Assembly: GCA_937927895.1 (NCBI GenBank)
Contig: CALGKA010000018.1
Span: 1 to 64,000, forward strand
DNA: 64,000 nucleotides
Direction of reading: 5' to 3'
Source of the DNA: an uncultured Granulosicoccaceae bacterium
Lineage (GTDB): Bacteria > Pseudomonadota > Gammaproteobacteria > Granulosicoccales > Granulosicoccaceae
The notes beneath the pieces were generated by a model. It was given only the letters and a program-made list of their open reading frames with translations. It ran no database searches and was not told where the DNA came from. The position numbers and the translations under genes were made by a program. Shown here piece after piece: positions 1 through 9,900 of the stretch. Within the stretch, counting starts at the first letter, position 1, and every line of letters starts with the position of its first letter.

Positions 1-59
1 TGTCAGAACAAGTCCAAATTGCTACCTATTATTACTGCTATTAGTTTACTACCCACACA

Positions 60-576
60 CTACTCTTCACCATCCCAATAATCTAAACTCTGATCAGCAC
101 GGCTCAAAAATGCGATTCGATTTTCGTTGGCGTCTGCCCTATTCCCGAATACACCAAACTTTCCAGAATCCGGGTACTCAACATACTCCGGTGAGAGCAT
201 AGTGCTTACGGCCAGATATTTTAGATCTGCATCTGAAGTATTAATTAGGCTGGTGCGCAGTTTCGGGGCCACCCGGTGGGCATGCGATTAAGTCGTGCCG
301 CTTTACCGGTGTGGTTTCATTGCCTACACGAAGCTCGCCGGTACCTTCTAAAATTAAAAACATCTCTTCATTAACATGGTGATTATGCGCTGGAAAGGCA
401 CACTTGCCAGGTGGTACTACGATTACGTTATATCCCAACTTTGATGCACCTAATTGCTTGCTTACAAGGCCAGTGCTTGCGTCATATTTTTCAGCGGCCA
501 AGCCGGTTGCTGCAAAGGATGGATGCCTTGGTTTAATTTCTATCTCTGAAAGATTGACTACTTGTTTTTCAATCAT
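60..576 (-). pseudogene. Cupin-domain protein, frameshifted
   Basis: Two minus-strand ORFs (576-241 and 272-60) are the two halves of one small cupin. The first carries the beta-barrel metal-site motif (HNHHVNEEMFLILEGTGE) and stops just after PPGGPETAHQ. The second continues at once with LINTSDADLKYLAVSTML, the usual cupin C-terminus. Skipping one base near 249 joins them into an intact protein of about 170 residues. It follows the VOC gene in the same direction, probably at the end of the TRAP operon. The lesion could be a real mutation, programmed frameshifting or a sequencing error; no obvious slippery run is present. The cupin fold is clear but the substrate is unknown. Confidence 0.8.
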
Positions 577-631
577 GGCACGCTCCGTTAGTACTAAGTA
601 CTTTCAAATAGAATACCGCATCTTTATGACC

Positions 632-1060
632 TTAACTGCCACCTTTCACTTGTGAATACATCGGGTGCTCAGGGCTTGGCTCTAAAAGATCCCAAAGGTT
701 GCCATAGAGATCTGCAAATACTGCAACCGTGCCATAACTTTGTGTTTCAGGCGGGCGGGTAAATGTTATCCCTTGCTCTAGCATACGGCTATAGTCGCGC
801 TTAAAATTATCCGTGGCTAAAAATAGGAATACACGACCACCTGTTTGATCACCTACACAGCTACTTTGATCTGGTGTTGCTGCCTGAGCCAGCAACAATG
901 ACATACTTGCATCACCGGGTGGCGTTACCACTACCCAGCGTTTGCCATCCGGTAGCAGTGTATCGCAGCTTAATTCAAACTTTAACTTATTAACATAGAA
1001 TGTGATTGCATCGTCGTAGTTTTCAACTACCAGCGTTACATGGATTATGGCTTGTTTCAT
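632..1060 (-). CDS. VOC/glyoxalase-like domain protein
   Basis: This 142-residue protein has the single-module vicinal oxygen chelate pattern. An N-terminal strand (IIHVTLVVENYDDAITFYVN) is followed by a second repeat ending in AVFADLYGNLWDLLEP, where the Asp/Asn-Leu-Trp segment and Glu lie in the metal-binding region. The length matches bacterial glyoxalase/bleomycin-resistance/dioxygenase superfamily proteins. It lies 65 bp downstream of the TRAP permease and just upstream of the broken cupin, all on the same strand, so it may share their transcript. The reaction cannot be assigned; metal-dependent isomerisation, dioxygenation or small-molecule binding are all possible. Confidence 0.8.
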   Translation of the reverse strand: MKQAIIHVTLVVENYDDAITFYVNKLKFELSCDTLLPDGKRWVVVTPPGDASMSLLLAQAATPDQSSCVGDQTGGRVFLFLATDNFKRDYSRMLEQGITFTRPPETQSYGTVAVFADLYGNLWDLLEPSPEHPMYSQVKGGS

Positions 1061-1125
1061 GTTATCTACTGTACGCGATTAATGATGTTACAAGTGAACG
1101 CAGCAACGATCTATATGCAAACAGC

Positions 1126-3345
1126 CTAGTTGACTACTGGCACAGGCTTTCGAAAATACATCTGCGACAACACCGCCGGTGCCACTACCGCTAACGCCAG
1201 CAGATCCGCTTTAAAAGACGGTGCAATAAATATAAGACCCGCTAACGCACAGAGAATTCGAAAGAATACTCCCATAGGTGCTAACCAATACCCTACCACT
1301 GCAACAGAAAGTGCTATTACCCCTGCAATACAACTGGCGGCGGTATAACTAAACTCAATAAAATCGAAGCCGGTAGACGATACAAACAACAATACAGGTG
1401 CATAAACAAATGCCATCGGTGCCACGACCTTACCTAAGCCCAGTGTAAAAGCAGAGATACCGGTTCGAAAAGGGTTAGCATTGGCAATAGCCGCTGCCGC
1501 ATAAGCAGAAGTGCACACCGGTGGTGTTATTTCTGACACCACACCGTAATAAAGTACAAACATATGACTGGCTATGGGCGGCACGCCAAGTTGCGCCAAT
1601 GCAGGCTGCGCTACTGACACCAACATAATATAAAGAGCAGTAGTTGGAATACCTGCACCCATTAAAATACAAGCAATAGCAATAAATACTAATGATATGA
1701 ATAACTGCAGATCTTCCACTGCAAAAAGACTGAAATCTGCAATAGTAATTAGCGCGTAAAGATCACTGGCTAAATTACCCGCACCTTGAGTCACCATAAA
1801 GCCAATCCGGAAACCCACACCGGTGGTATTAATTACGCCTACAACAATACCTACCGCTGCAGATGCCGCCCCTACCGCTAGTGCATACTTAACTCCAATT
1901 GCTATGGAGTCAGACATTTCAGGTATTTTGATCCGTGGCTGCGGGTTTAATGTAGCGATTAACGAACCTGCCACCAGCAACGTTGTCATAGTGGAATCAA
2001 AACCACCACCTGAATATTTCCATAATACAAATGCTATAAACGCGGCCGGATAAACCCATGTTAATGGTGCACGTATTCGAGACATACCGGCAATGACAGA
2101 TAGTGAAATACCTACAAAGGCCGACATAAAAGGCGTATACCCTGCAAACAACACCACCAACAAACCGATCAGTGGAATAATATTGGCCCATCCGGAGCGC
2201 CATACTTCTGCAAACTTAGGCAGCATTTCCTTTTTCATACCTTGCAGGTTTAATCGCCGAGCCATTAAATGCACCACAGAAAACACCCCCACATAATGCA
2301 ATAAAGCAGGGAAGATCGCGGCTATAACAATGGTGGTGTATGGCACCTGTAGGAATTCCGCCATAATGAATGCCGCCGCACCCATAATAGGCGGTGTGAT
2401 TTGACCACCCGCAGACGATGCTGCTTCTACTCCACCTGCAAAATGCCCGGGATACCCTAGGCGCTTCATATTCGGAATGGTCAACGCACCGGTTGATACT
2501 GTGTTTGCTACCGACGACCCGGAAATGGTGCCAAAGAATGCCGAGGAGATCACCGATACTTTGGCAGGCCCACCGGTGTATCTACCTGCAAGAATGGTTG
2601 CATTATCAATAAATAATTGCCCAAGGCCTGTTCGTTGTGCAATCACACCGAACAATACAAAGTGAAATACAATAGTAGAAACCACCCACAGCGTGACACC
2701 AAAGATGCCCTCTTGGGGAAAATACATAGATGATACAAAGGTATTAAACTTAACTCCCGGGTGCTGCAACAAACCTGGAAAGTAAGGCCCAAACAAAGCG
2801 TAGGAAATAAACAAGCATATGATCAGCGGCAACACCCACCCCAGTGTTCTGCGTGCGATATCTAACACAAGAAAGATCAACACCAAGCCAAAAAAGATAT
2901 CAAACTTATTCGGGTTGCCCATGCGGAATGTCTGTTCCTCGATCCCCAGGAACTCTATGCCTCGCCATGCCAACCCAACATACAAAGCAGCAGCAACACC
3001 GAGTAACATCAGTAAAAGATCGTAGAGGGGAATATTGCCAATGCGCATGCGGCCTGGCTTTAACGCGAACAAGCCATCGGTTTTGAAAACCGGATAAAAA
3101 GCATAGGTTAGTATAAAGAGCCCTGATAAATGAAAGCCCATATGCCAATGGTCAGCAGGCAATCCAAAACCTGCTGTAATGAAGTGATAAAACGCGAATA
3201 CCAACGCTACGGCCTTAAGCACGTTTAACGCAAAGGGCGTTACCTCACGTATAGCTGCACCCTCTTCATACTTTCTTTCGATGTCTGCTAAATCTTGACT
3301 TGAGGGACCTGCATTTGGTGTATTCACAGTTTCAATCACTGGCAA
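1126..3345 (-). CDS. TRAP transporter permease, fused small and large subunits (TAXI type)
   Basis: This is a 739-residue polytopic inner-membrane protein. The N-terminal third has four hydrophobic segments equivalent to the small DctQ-like subunit. The rest resembles the DctM large subunit, with the conserved stretch SSAFFGTISGSSVANTVSTG and a mirrored repeat around GAGIPTTALYIMLVSVAQP and VVSEITPPVCTSAYAAAAIA. Such 4TM/12TM fusions pair with TAXI-type periplasmic receptors and drive uptake with an ion gradient. The receptor gene lies immediately upstream on the same strand, separated by a hairpin. The substrate cannot be told from sequence; organic acids and amino acids are usual for the family. 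Confidence 0.95.
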   Translation of the reverse strand: MPVIETVNTPNAGPSSQDLADIERKYEEGAAIREVTPFALNVLKAVALVFAFYHFITAGFGLPADHWHMGFHLSGLFILTYAFYPVFKTDGLFALKPGRMRIGNIPLYDLLLMLLGVAAALYVGLAWRGIEFLGIEEQTFRMGNPNKFDIFFGLVLIFLVLDIARRTLGWVLPLIICLFISYALFGPYFPGLLQHPGVKFNTFVSSMYFPQEGIFGVTLWVVSTIVFHFVLFGVIAQRTGLGQLFIDNATILAGRYTGGPAKVSVISSAFFGTISGSSVANTVSTGALTIPNMKRLGYPGHFAGGVEAASSAGGQITPPIMGAAAFIMAEFLQVPYTTIVIAAIFPALLHYVGVFSVVHLMARRLNLQGMKKEMLPKFAEVWRSGWANIIPLIGLLVVLFAGYTPFMSAFVGISLSVIAGMSRIRAPLTWVYPAAFIAFVLWKYSGGGFDSTMTTLLVAGSLIATLNPQPRIKIPEMSDSIAIGVKYALAVGAASAAVGIVVGVINTTGVGFRIGFMVTQGAGNLASDLYALITIADFSLFAVEDLQLFISLVFIAIACILMGAGIPTTALYIMLVSVAQPALAQLGVPPIASHMFVLYYGVVSEITPPVCTSAYAAAAIANANPFRTGISAFTLGLGKVVAPMAFVYAPVLLFVSSTGFDFIEFSYTAASCIAGVIALSVAVVGYWLAPMGVFFRILCALAGLIFIAPSFKADLLALAVVAPAVLSQMYFRKPVPVVN

Positions 3346-3390
3346 TACTTCCTTTGTCTGATTTTTTAATGAGCATATATGACATCAATA

Positions 3391-3422
3391 AAAAAGGCGA
3401 CACCCAAAGTGGGGGCCGCCTT
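3391..3422 (-). terminator. Intrinsic terminator or attenuator between TAXI receptor and permease
   Basis: Read on the minus strand, an AAGGCG...CGCCTT stem with inner C/G pairing is followed by a run of Ts. It lies between the receptor stop and the permease start. A leaky terminator here would give more receptor than permease, a common arrangement in solute-receptor operons; that role is inferred. Confidence 0.65.
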
Positions 3423-3453
3423 GCGATCTAGCGTTCTAGCTGTGGGTAAAGGC

Positions 3454-4476
3454 TTACTTAAGCAAACCTGCTTCCTTGTAGAACTTTTCAGCACCCGGGT
3501 GCAATGGCACACCAAGCGCTGCGACACCATCTAGCGCTGTTTCAGGTGTGATTTGCTTGCCCTTTGCGTGACCGTTATCAAGCAACTTGCGAGTATTGTC
3601 GTTCCACATGGCTTGGGTAATGCCGTATACCAACTCATCAGAAAGATCAGAAGAGACAACCATTAAAGCACTTACAGCCGGAGTAAGCACATCATTACTA
3701 ACACCCTCATAAACACCACTTGGTATTTTTGAAGGAATATAGGCTGGAATAATGTCATTAATCTTTTGCAAATCTTCTGCACTAAATGAATGCAGTTCCA
3801 TGCCCTTGGTTGACGCCAATTGAACCATGGCAGCGACCGGCCAACCCGCAGCGTAGAAATAGGCATCTAGCTGGCCATCAGCCAGGCGCTCTGCGCTTTG
3901 ACTATTGTTAAGCTCTGCCTCATCCATGTTATCTCTTGTAACACCCCATGCCTCAAGCATTTGCAATACCGCAACCTGTGTACCAGACCCTGCCTGCGCA
4001 ATACCAACACGCTTATCAGCTAGATCACCTAAGTTACTTATTGTGGAACCCTTAGGCATAACAAGGTGTAAATCTTCCGGGTACAGGTTAGCCACAATTC
4101 TCAATTTCGGGTGTGGCTTACCTTCAAACTTACCTTCACCCATAAACATAGAACGCGTGACATCTGCAGCAGCAAGGCCTGCTTCAAGCTCACCGTTTTG
4201 AACGGCAGCATTATTAAAAACAGATGCAGTCGTTGACTGAGCAATAGCAATTAAACCAGGCACACCACATTGACCACCGCTATCACATGGTCGCGAACCC
4301 GGAGGTGCCGAAATACCATTAGCAATGGTGCCACCGATAGGAAAGTACGTTCCACCTGCACCGCCCGTACCGATACGGAAAAAGGTTGGGTCTGCAGCTT
4401 GCACAGTTGCAGCAATTGATCCTAAAGTAATGACAGCAGCAACGGCCGCTTTGGCGAAAAGTTTCGTTTTAAGCAT
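3454..4476 (-). CDS. TAXI family TRAP transporter solute-binding protein
   Basis: This periplasmic receptor has a signal peptide (hydrophobic stretch ending ATVQA) followed by the TAXI hallmark FFRIGTGGAGGTYFPIGGTIANGI. Later segments (KRVGIAQAGSGTQVAVLQML and DAYFYAAGWPVAAMVQLAS) match the two-lobed receptor. The track starts three codons earlier, but AGGAG sits 8 nt before the second ATG and only 1 nt before the first, so the start at 4476 is preferred. The product captures the ligand and hands it to the downstream fused permease. An internal Cys pair (RPCDSGGQCGVPG) is retained, as in many members of the family. Confidence 0.93.
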   Translation of the reverse strand: MLKTKLFAKAAVAAVITLGSIAATVQAADPTFFRIGTGGAGGTYFPIGGTIANGISAPPGSRPCDSGGQCGVPGLIAIAQSTTASVFNNAAVQNGELEAGLAAADVTRSMFMGEGKFEGKPHPKLRIVANLYPEDLHLVMPKGSTISNLGDLADKRVGIAQAGSGTQVAVLQMLEAWGVTRDNMDEAELNNSQSAERLADGQLDAYFYAAGWPVAAMVQLASTKGMELHSFSAEDLQKINDIIPAYIPSKIPSGVYEGVSNDVLTPAVSALMVVSSDLSDELVYGITQAMWNDNTRKLLDNGHAKGKQITPETALDGVAALGVPLHPGAEKFYKEAGLLK

Positions 4477-4578
4477 AGAGTGCATCTCCTGTATGGTCTT
4501 TGTTGTGTAGCCTCAATGTATGCCGAATCGAATCCACTTGCAAGACTCCAATATACGATCCGTCTATTTACGGTAACC

Positions 4579-4598
4579 AATATTAATTATTTAATATT
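4579..4598. promoter_or_regulatory. AT-rich palindrome upstream of the TRAP operon
   Basis: AATATTAA-TTAT-TTAATATT is a perfect inverted repeat with 8-base arms in the gap upstream of the receptor gene. It could be an operator, or a hairpin at the end of the upstream small gene. Its AT-only composition makes chance more likely. Confidence 0.3.
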
Positions 4599-4629
4599 AA
4601 AAAGCCTTATCACCGCTTAAGAACGTACA

Positions 4630-5016
4630 TTACTGCTTAAGAATTTCATTTACACACTGCACCGCTTTATCTTCACTATAACCTGCCTCAAGATAAACCT
4701 TCTGCGGACAAGACTCTAGCGTCTCGTTTTCGAGGTCAGAAAGAGAGATAGTGTCAGGCAAAGGAACAATGCATTGCTGCAACGCTTTCTCTGACAAGTC
4801 TAAACAAACCTCTTTTGTAAAATCCATGCAAGACGTAAACGCTTCTGTAGTACACAGCACCTGTGATTGCTCACGCGAAAGTTTGATCAGTAAAAACTTT
4901 GATAGTTTGTCTTCTGCAACTGCCACATGCCCAAATAGCACTCCACCGGCAATGCCCGCCACAAGCACCGCACGTAAAACGAATACCGCTAAGGACGAAT
5001 GAGAATTTCTAATCAT
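4630..5016 (-). CDS. Small secreted cysteine-containing protein, unknown function
   Basis: This 128-residue ORF begins with a strong signal or anchor segment (VFVLRAVLVAGIAGGVLFGHVAVAED). The exported part has six cysteines in short acidic/helical stretches (CTTEAFTSC, VCLDLSEKALQQC, SCPQK, VQCVNE), suggesting disulfides in the periplasm. No family is recognised. It is on the same strand as the TRAP receptor and about 150 bp upstream, so co-transcription is possible but not shown. The complete signal peptide and even cysteine count support a real gene. Confidence 0.65.
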   Translation of the reverse strand: MIRNSHSSLAVFVLRAVLVAGIAGGVLFGHVAVAEDKLSKFLLIKLSREQSQVLCTTEAFTSCMDFTKEVCLDLSEKALQQCIVPLPDTISLSDLENETLESCPQKVYLEAGYSEDKAVQCVNEILKQ

Positions 5017-5347
5017 GACAAATCTCCGAAATCAGTCAGTATACAGAAGGACTACACAATTCAGTGTGAGGTCACGCCTGATCCATGCAATTATCACCAG
5101 CAAATGCCGCTCCTCACTAAGTCGGGGTATATTCACCCATGAACGCAAGGTTCGCAGGCGATAGCCAGTGCTTTTAAGATAAAAAGCAGTCTTCCTAAAA
5201 CGCTTTATTCCCTATATGAATACGAATATTCAGTGGTATATTGACCAATCCATTGATCGCTGTAAAAAGCGGCATTGCAGATCGCCGATCACACAAGCAA
5301 TACTATTCATCAAAGATAATTAGCAAAAGTAAACAACGGTATAGCTT
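5017..5347. other. Intergenic region between divergent genes
   Basis: This is 331 bp between the minus-strand small secreted protein and the plus-strand amidase. It must hold both promoters. No convincing ORF, hairpin or known RNA was seen. Confidence 0.5.
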
Positions 5348-6196
5348 ATGACAACCCTTCGAATACTAGGATGTCAAATAGACATACCCGCTACTACAAA
5401 CATAGCCGAACGCGATCAACACCTTTTACTATCAAGTAAAAAAGCCACGCAATGGCTAAGCAAAACCGCCGCCGATATTTTGCTATTGCCCGAGTTATCA
5501 ACACTCGACTACAGCAACAACACATTTAAAAATTTATCTGAACTCGCAGAAGATGACAACGGCCCGTCATTCCAAACATGGCGTGAAGTAGCAACACGCT
5601 ACAACTGCTGGGCACTCTACGGCTACGCAAGACGTAGCAATAAAAATACACCATCGTACAGCATAGCCACAGGCATAATAAATCCAAACGGCACCCTTCA
5701 TGGTGTATATGAAAAACTCCACCTGGCCCAATTCGGCGCATCAGAAGAAAAGGATTTTTTCAATATAGCCGGCAACCAACTAGTGGTATTCAAATGCAAG
5801 GGCTTCACTCTAGCACCCATCATTTGTTACGACATCCGCTTCGCAGAACTAGCCAGAACACTAGCATTAAAACACAAAGTAGACTGCATACTACACACAG
5901 GCGCCTACGCCCGAGACCCCTCCTTCGACAGCTGGCACGCCTTCGTTAAAACCCGTGCCATGGAAAACCAAATGTATGTAGTGAGTTTAAATAGAGCAGG
6001 AAGCTATTTTGGCAACTCTGTTTTCATGCCTCCATGGGTAGATGAGACACACCCCGCGGTTACGTTTTCTGAGACTGATGAAGAGTGCAAGTTATTAACG
6101 CTTGATAGGCAAGTGATTGAGCATGCGAGAGACGAGTATCATTTTCTTGATGATCGATTGGCGGATTATGAATTGCCTGTGGTTGGAGATATGTAG
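5348..6196 (+). CDS. Carbon-nitrogen hydrolase (nitrilase superfamily)
   Basis: This 282-residue enzyme has the full catalytic set: Glu49 in LLLPELST, Lys123 in YEKLHLAQFG and the nucleophile Cys160 in APIICYDIRFAE. The Cys-Tyr-Asp-x-Arg-Phe context and length are typical of amidase-type members (omega-amidase, NIT-like, aliphatic amidases) rather than true nitrilases. It is probably cytosolic because no signal peptide is seen. It stands alone with a long REP-containing gap downstream. The exact amide substrate cannot be assigned. No strong Shine-Dalgarno is visible before the ATG, so the start is less certain than the family. Confidence 0.92.
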   Translation: MTTLRILGCQIDIPATTNIAERDQHLLLSSKKATQWLSKTAADILLLPELSTLDYSNNTFKNLSELAEDDNGPSFQTWREVATRYNCWALYGYARRSNKNTPSYSIATGIINPNGTLHGVYEKLHLAQFGASEEKDFFNIAGNQLVVFKCKGFTLAPIICYDIRFAELARTLALKHKVDCILHTGAYARDPSFDSWHAFVKTRAMENQMYVVSLNRAGSYFGNSVFMPPWVDETHPAVTFSETDEECKLLTLDRQVIEHARDEYHFLDDRLADYELPVVGDM

Positions 6197-6245
6197 TGGT
6201 CTATGTTTTTATAAGCGAGATAATTATTAAGGTTCACAGTTTTAA

Positions 6246-6507
6246 TATCCCATGCTTACGCTTGTGAGCTTCTTAACAATCACGGCATCAGAATTCAACG
6301 AGCACAACATAGAAATGCACTTAGCTTCGGTGTACAAGTTAAGTACGTCAACGGTAACCCACAAGCGTTAGCGTGGGACTAGCCAACCCAATCTCATCAT
6401 CCTTCCTATCCAAAAACGAACTATACAAAACAAAAATTATATAGTTCGAGCTACATCATTCAAACTCAGAATTTAGACAGGTCAGTCCCACGCTAACGCT
6501 TGTGGGT
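6246..6507. repeat. REP-like inverted repeat cluster
   Basis: A perfect 24-bp inverted repeat has arms at 6357-6380 and 6484-6507, each with the core GCTAACGC or its complement between CCCAC and GTGGG. A third, diverged copy in the second arm's orientation lies at 6246-6273. Each arm is itself nearly palindromic. Paired palindromes with a GCGTNAGCG core resemble REP elements mobilised by RAYT transposases; no RAYT gene is in the window. A related pair lies at 13935-14096. Confidence 0.7.
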
Positions 6508-6748
6508 TTCCTCTAAAAAAAGATAACGTACACGCTTCAACAGAAGCTTTATACAGAGGCGTAGTAGTCGGATATAAAATCACGAATACCCATTAAAGCG
6601 AGCGCAAAATCTCTAAGCTATCACCAACCTAACTGAGCGTCGCGAACCACAAACACATCAATTGCCCCAATCCCAAAATACCGACGTAGAGCGCAAAGCT
6701 CACGAAGTGATGCTTTACCCGCGCTTTTTGTTGTTTTTAAAAAGTAAG

Positions 6749-6920
6749 GCCGCCGGCAGGGCATGCATCGCACATCAGCCGCCGGCAAGGCATGCATCAC
6801 ACGTCAGCCGCCGGCAAGGCACGCATCACACGTCAGCCACCGGCAGCGCATGCCGCGCACGCAGCCGTCCGCAGGACAAGCAAAAGCGACAGCCGCCAGC
6901 AGGCAAAACACAAAAACAAC
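6749..6920. repeat. Degenerating 28-29 bp tandem repeat upstream of lhr
   Basis: Six adjacent units begin with GCCGCCGGCA or close variants. Units 1-3 are 29 bp and nearly identical; units 4-6 (28-29 bp) decay progressively. The GC content is well above the flanks. The array ends about 65 bp before the lhr start codon, so it may sit in the lhr leader. Short ORFs drawn through it (6662-6987) look repetitive and non-protein-like. Confidence 0.8.
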
Positions 6921-6983
6921 CCAGTTGTTGTCTCAACGCCTCCCCACCCCTATGATAAAGATCAAAACAGAGCACATCCCACT

Positions 6984-9900
6984 ATGAGCAATGCGCTCAA
7001 AGACTTCCACCCGGATATCAGCAACTGGTTCCACCACCAGTTCAAACACCCCACAGCTGTCCAGCAAGCCGCCTGGCCCGTAATAGCAAGCGGTGCGCAC
7101 GCACTAATCACAGCACCCACCGGTTCCGGTAAAACACTAACAGCCTTCCTATGGTCACTAAACCGCTTTGCGACCAAAGAATGGCAACCAGGTGCGACGC
7201 GACTTTTGTATGTATCACCGCTTAAAGCACTTAACAACGATATTCAGCGCAATCTACTAGACCCACTAAAACAACTAGGCGACGCACTACCGGGCATTAG
7301 CGTAAGAACCCGCTCCGGTGATACATCACAAGGCGATCGCCAAAGAATGTTGCGAAAACCACCAGACATACTCATTACTACACCTGAAAGCCTGGCTCTT
7401 TTACTCACTACTACACGAGGCCGGTTGGCATTAAGCAATGTTGAAACCATGATCATTGATGAAGTGCACTCCATGGTCGATAGTCGCCGTGGAGTATCGT
7501 TAATGACATCAGCGGAGCGACTCCTTGAACTAACTGGTTCTCTACAACGCATTGCGTTATCCGCCACTGTTAATCCATTAGAAGCAATTGCCGAATATGT
7601 TGGCGGCTTTGACGATACCGGCCGCGCGCGACCGGTAAGCATTGTGAACCCTGCATCTGAAAAAGTTATATCGCTCAATGTGAAATACCCCGTTGAAGTA
7701 AAAGAAGCTGCTGAACAAGGTGATTCAGTATGGGATCCATTAGCTGAAAAGTTTCGCGATGTAGCCCTTAACAACCGCAGCACATTATTTTTTACCAATA
7801 GCCGCGCCATGGCTGAAAAGATCACATTAAAAATAAACGAGCAATCACCTACCCTACTCGCCTATGCGCACCATGGTTCATTAGCCCGTGAAATAAGAGC
7901 CGAAGTCGAACGCCGCCTTAAAGCCGGTGAACTACGTGCCATTGTCGCCACCAGTTCACTTGAAATGGGTATCGATATAGGCAACCTTGACCGGGTAGTA
8001 TTATTGCAATCACCACCGGGCATTGCCGCCACCATTCAACGGATTGGGCGCGCAGGTCATAGTGTTGGTGAAGAAAGCCACGGCTCACTATACCCGGTAC
8101 ATGCCGCAGACTTTATTGAGGCAGCCGCATTATCTACCGCGACTATCGCACGTGATCTTGAACCGCTGAAACCAATAAAAGGCGCGCTGGATATTTTATC
8201 GCAGGTCATTGTATCAATGACTGCCAATGAAACCTGGACCGCAGATGACATATTCCAGTTACTAAAACGCTCAGCGCCTTATCAAAATTTATCTCGCGAA
8301 CAATTTCATTTGGTATTGGAGTTATTATCAGGCCGTTATGCAGGTGCCCGGGTCCGTGAACTGCAATCACGAATAGTTTACAACCGAATAGACGGTACCA
8401 TCAACGCCAAAAAGAGCGCACTGTTTGCACTCTATAATTCTGGTGGCAGTATTCCTGATCGGGGTTATTATCAAATACGCCACGCAGACTCGGGCGCTAA
8501 GATTGGTGAACTTGATGAGGAATTTGTATGGGAAGCAAGAATTGGCGATACATTCTCACTGGGTACACAGCACTGGCAAGTTAGGCAAATCAACCATAAC
8601 GATGTACTGGTAAAACCATCTAAATCTGGAATTGCCCCACCGTTTTGGCGCGCCGAGCGCAATAATAGAAGCCACCACTATGCTACTCGCATTGGGGAGT
8701 TTCTACTTAAAGCCAATACTTTGTTGGCCGCCGGCAAACAAAAACAACTGGCTCTGCATTTAACAGAGCAACTTGCATTTGATGACGGCGCATCGGACAA
8801 ACTCATTGATTACCTACAAAGACAAAGAGAAAAAAGCGCCACTGACTTGCCCCACCGTCACCATCTATTAGTAGAACTAGTAGAATCCGGCCCAGGTGGT
8901 TACCGTGGTCCTGATGTTCAAAAACAACTGGTAATACATACCCATTGGGGCGGCAGGCTCAACCACCCATGGGCACTTGCACTACAAAGCGCGTGGCAGG
9001 AAAAGTTCAACGAACAGCCAAAGATTCATGCTGACAACGATGCCATAGCCATTACCGTCTCTGAAGTACCCGACCCGGCACTGGTGTTATCACTGGTCAA
9101 TTCAGCCAACCTTGATCATCATTTACGCCATTCACTTGAAAGCTCTGGCTTCTTCGGAACTCGCTTCAGAGAGTGTGCCGGTCGGTTTTTGTTATTACCC
9201 AGGCAAAAGTTTAATCAACGTCTTCCGTTATGGATGAGCCGATTGCAGGCTAAAAAACTCATGTCTGCTACCATGCAGTTTGAAGACTTCCCGGTACTAC
9301 TGGAAACATGGCGCACCTGTTTAAACGATGAATTCGAACTGCAAGCGTTAAACACTATGCTTAATGAAGTCGCTGATGGCGTCTGCCAATGGAGCTTTAT
9401 ACGTACAGCATCACCAACACCGTTCGCAAGTAATCTGTCATTTGATCATATCAATATGTATATGTACGCCGATGACACGCCAGACCAACAGCAGGTCAGC
9501 GCACTGTCAGGTGACTTAATAAAGGCAACCGCCCAAAACAGTGAATTACGACCGCGCATAGACAATAGAATTAACGAACAGTTTATTGCAAAGCGTCAAC
9601 GCACGCTCGAAGATTACTCGCCAACAGATGCTGAAGAATGGAACGAGTGGGTAAAAGAAAGAGTCTTGATACCACAGAGTGAATGGTGGCCCGAGTGGCA
9701 AGACAACCCTGCAAAGCACGATAAACTACTCTGCGAACTAACACTCGATAAGCGCCGATGGGTTTGCCATATTGAACATGCCAGGCAAATAATAAAAAGC
9801 GGCCTTGCTGAAAACGCAGTGGCCAGCAAAAAGAAACTACCGGCAATTGATACCGATGCTCGCACAGCTGACACACTGGCGGCAGAAATTCTCTCCTACT

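Noticed and set aside
6749-6920. Possible CRISPR array
   Set aside because: Units are directly adjacent with no unique spacers and no cas genes are present.
6662-6983. Short plus-strand ORFs and the N-terminal extension of the lhr ORF
   Set aside because: They are translations of the GC-rich tandem repeat and are His/Ala/Arg-rich without protein features; lhr begins well at 6984.
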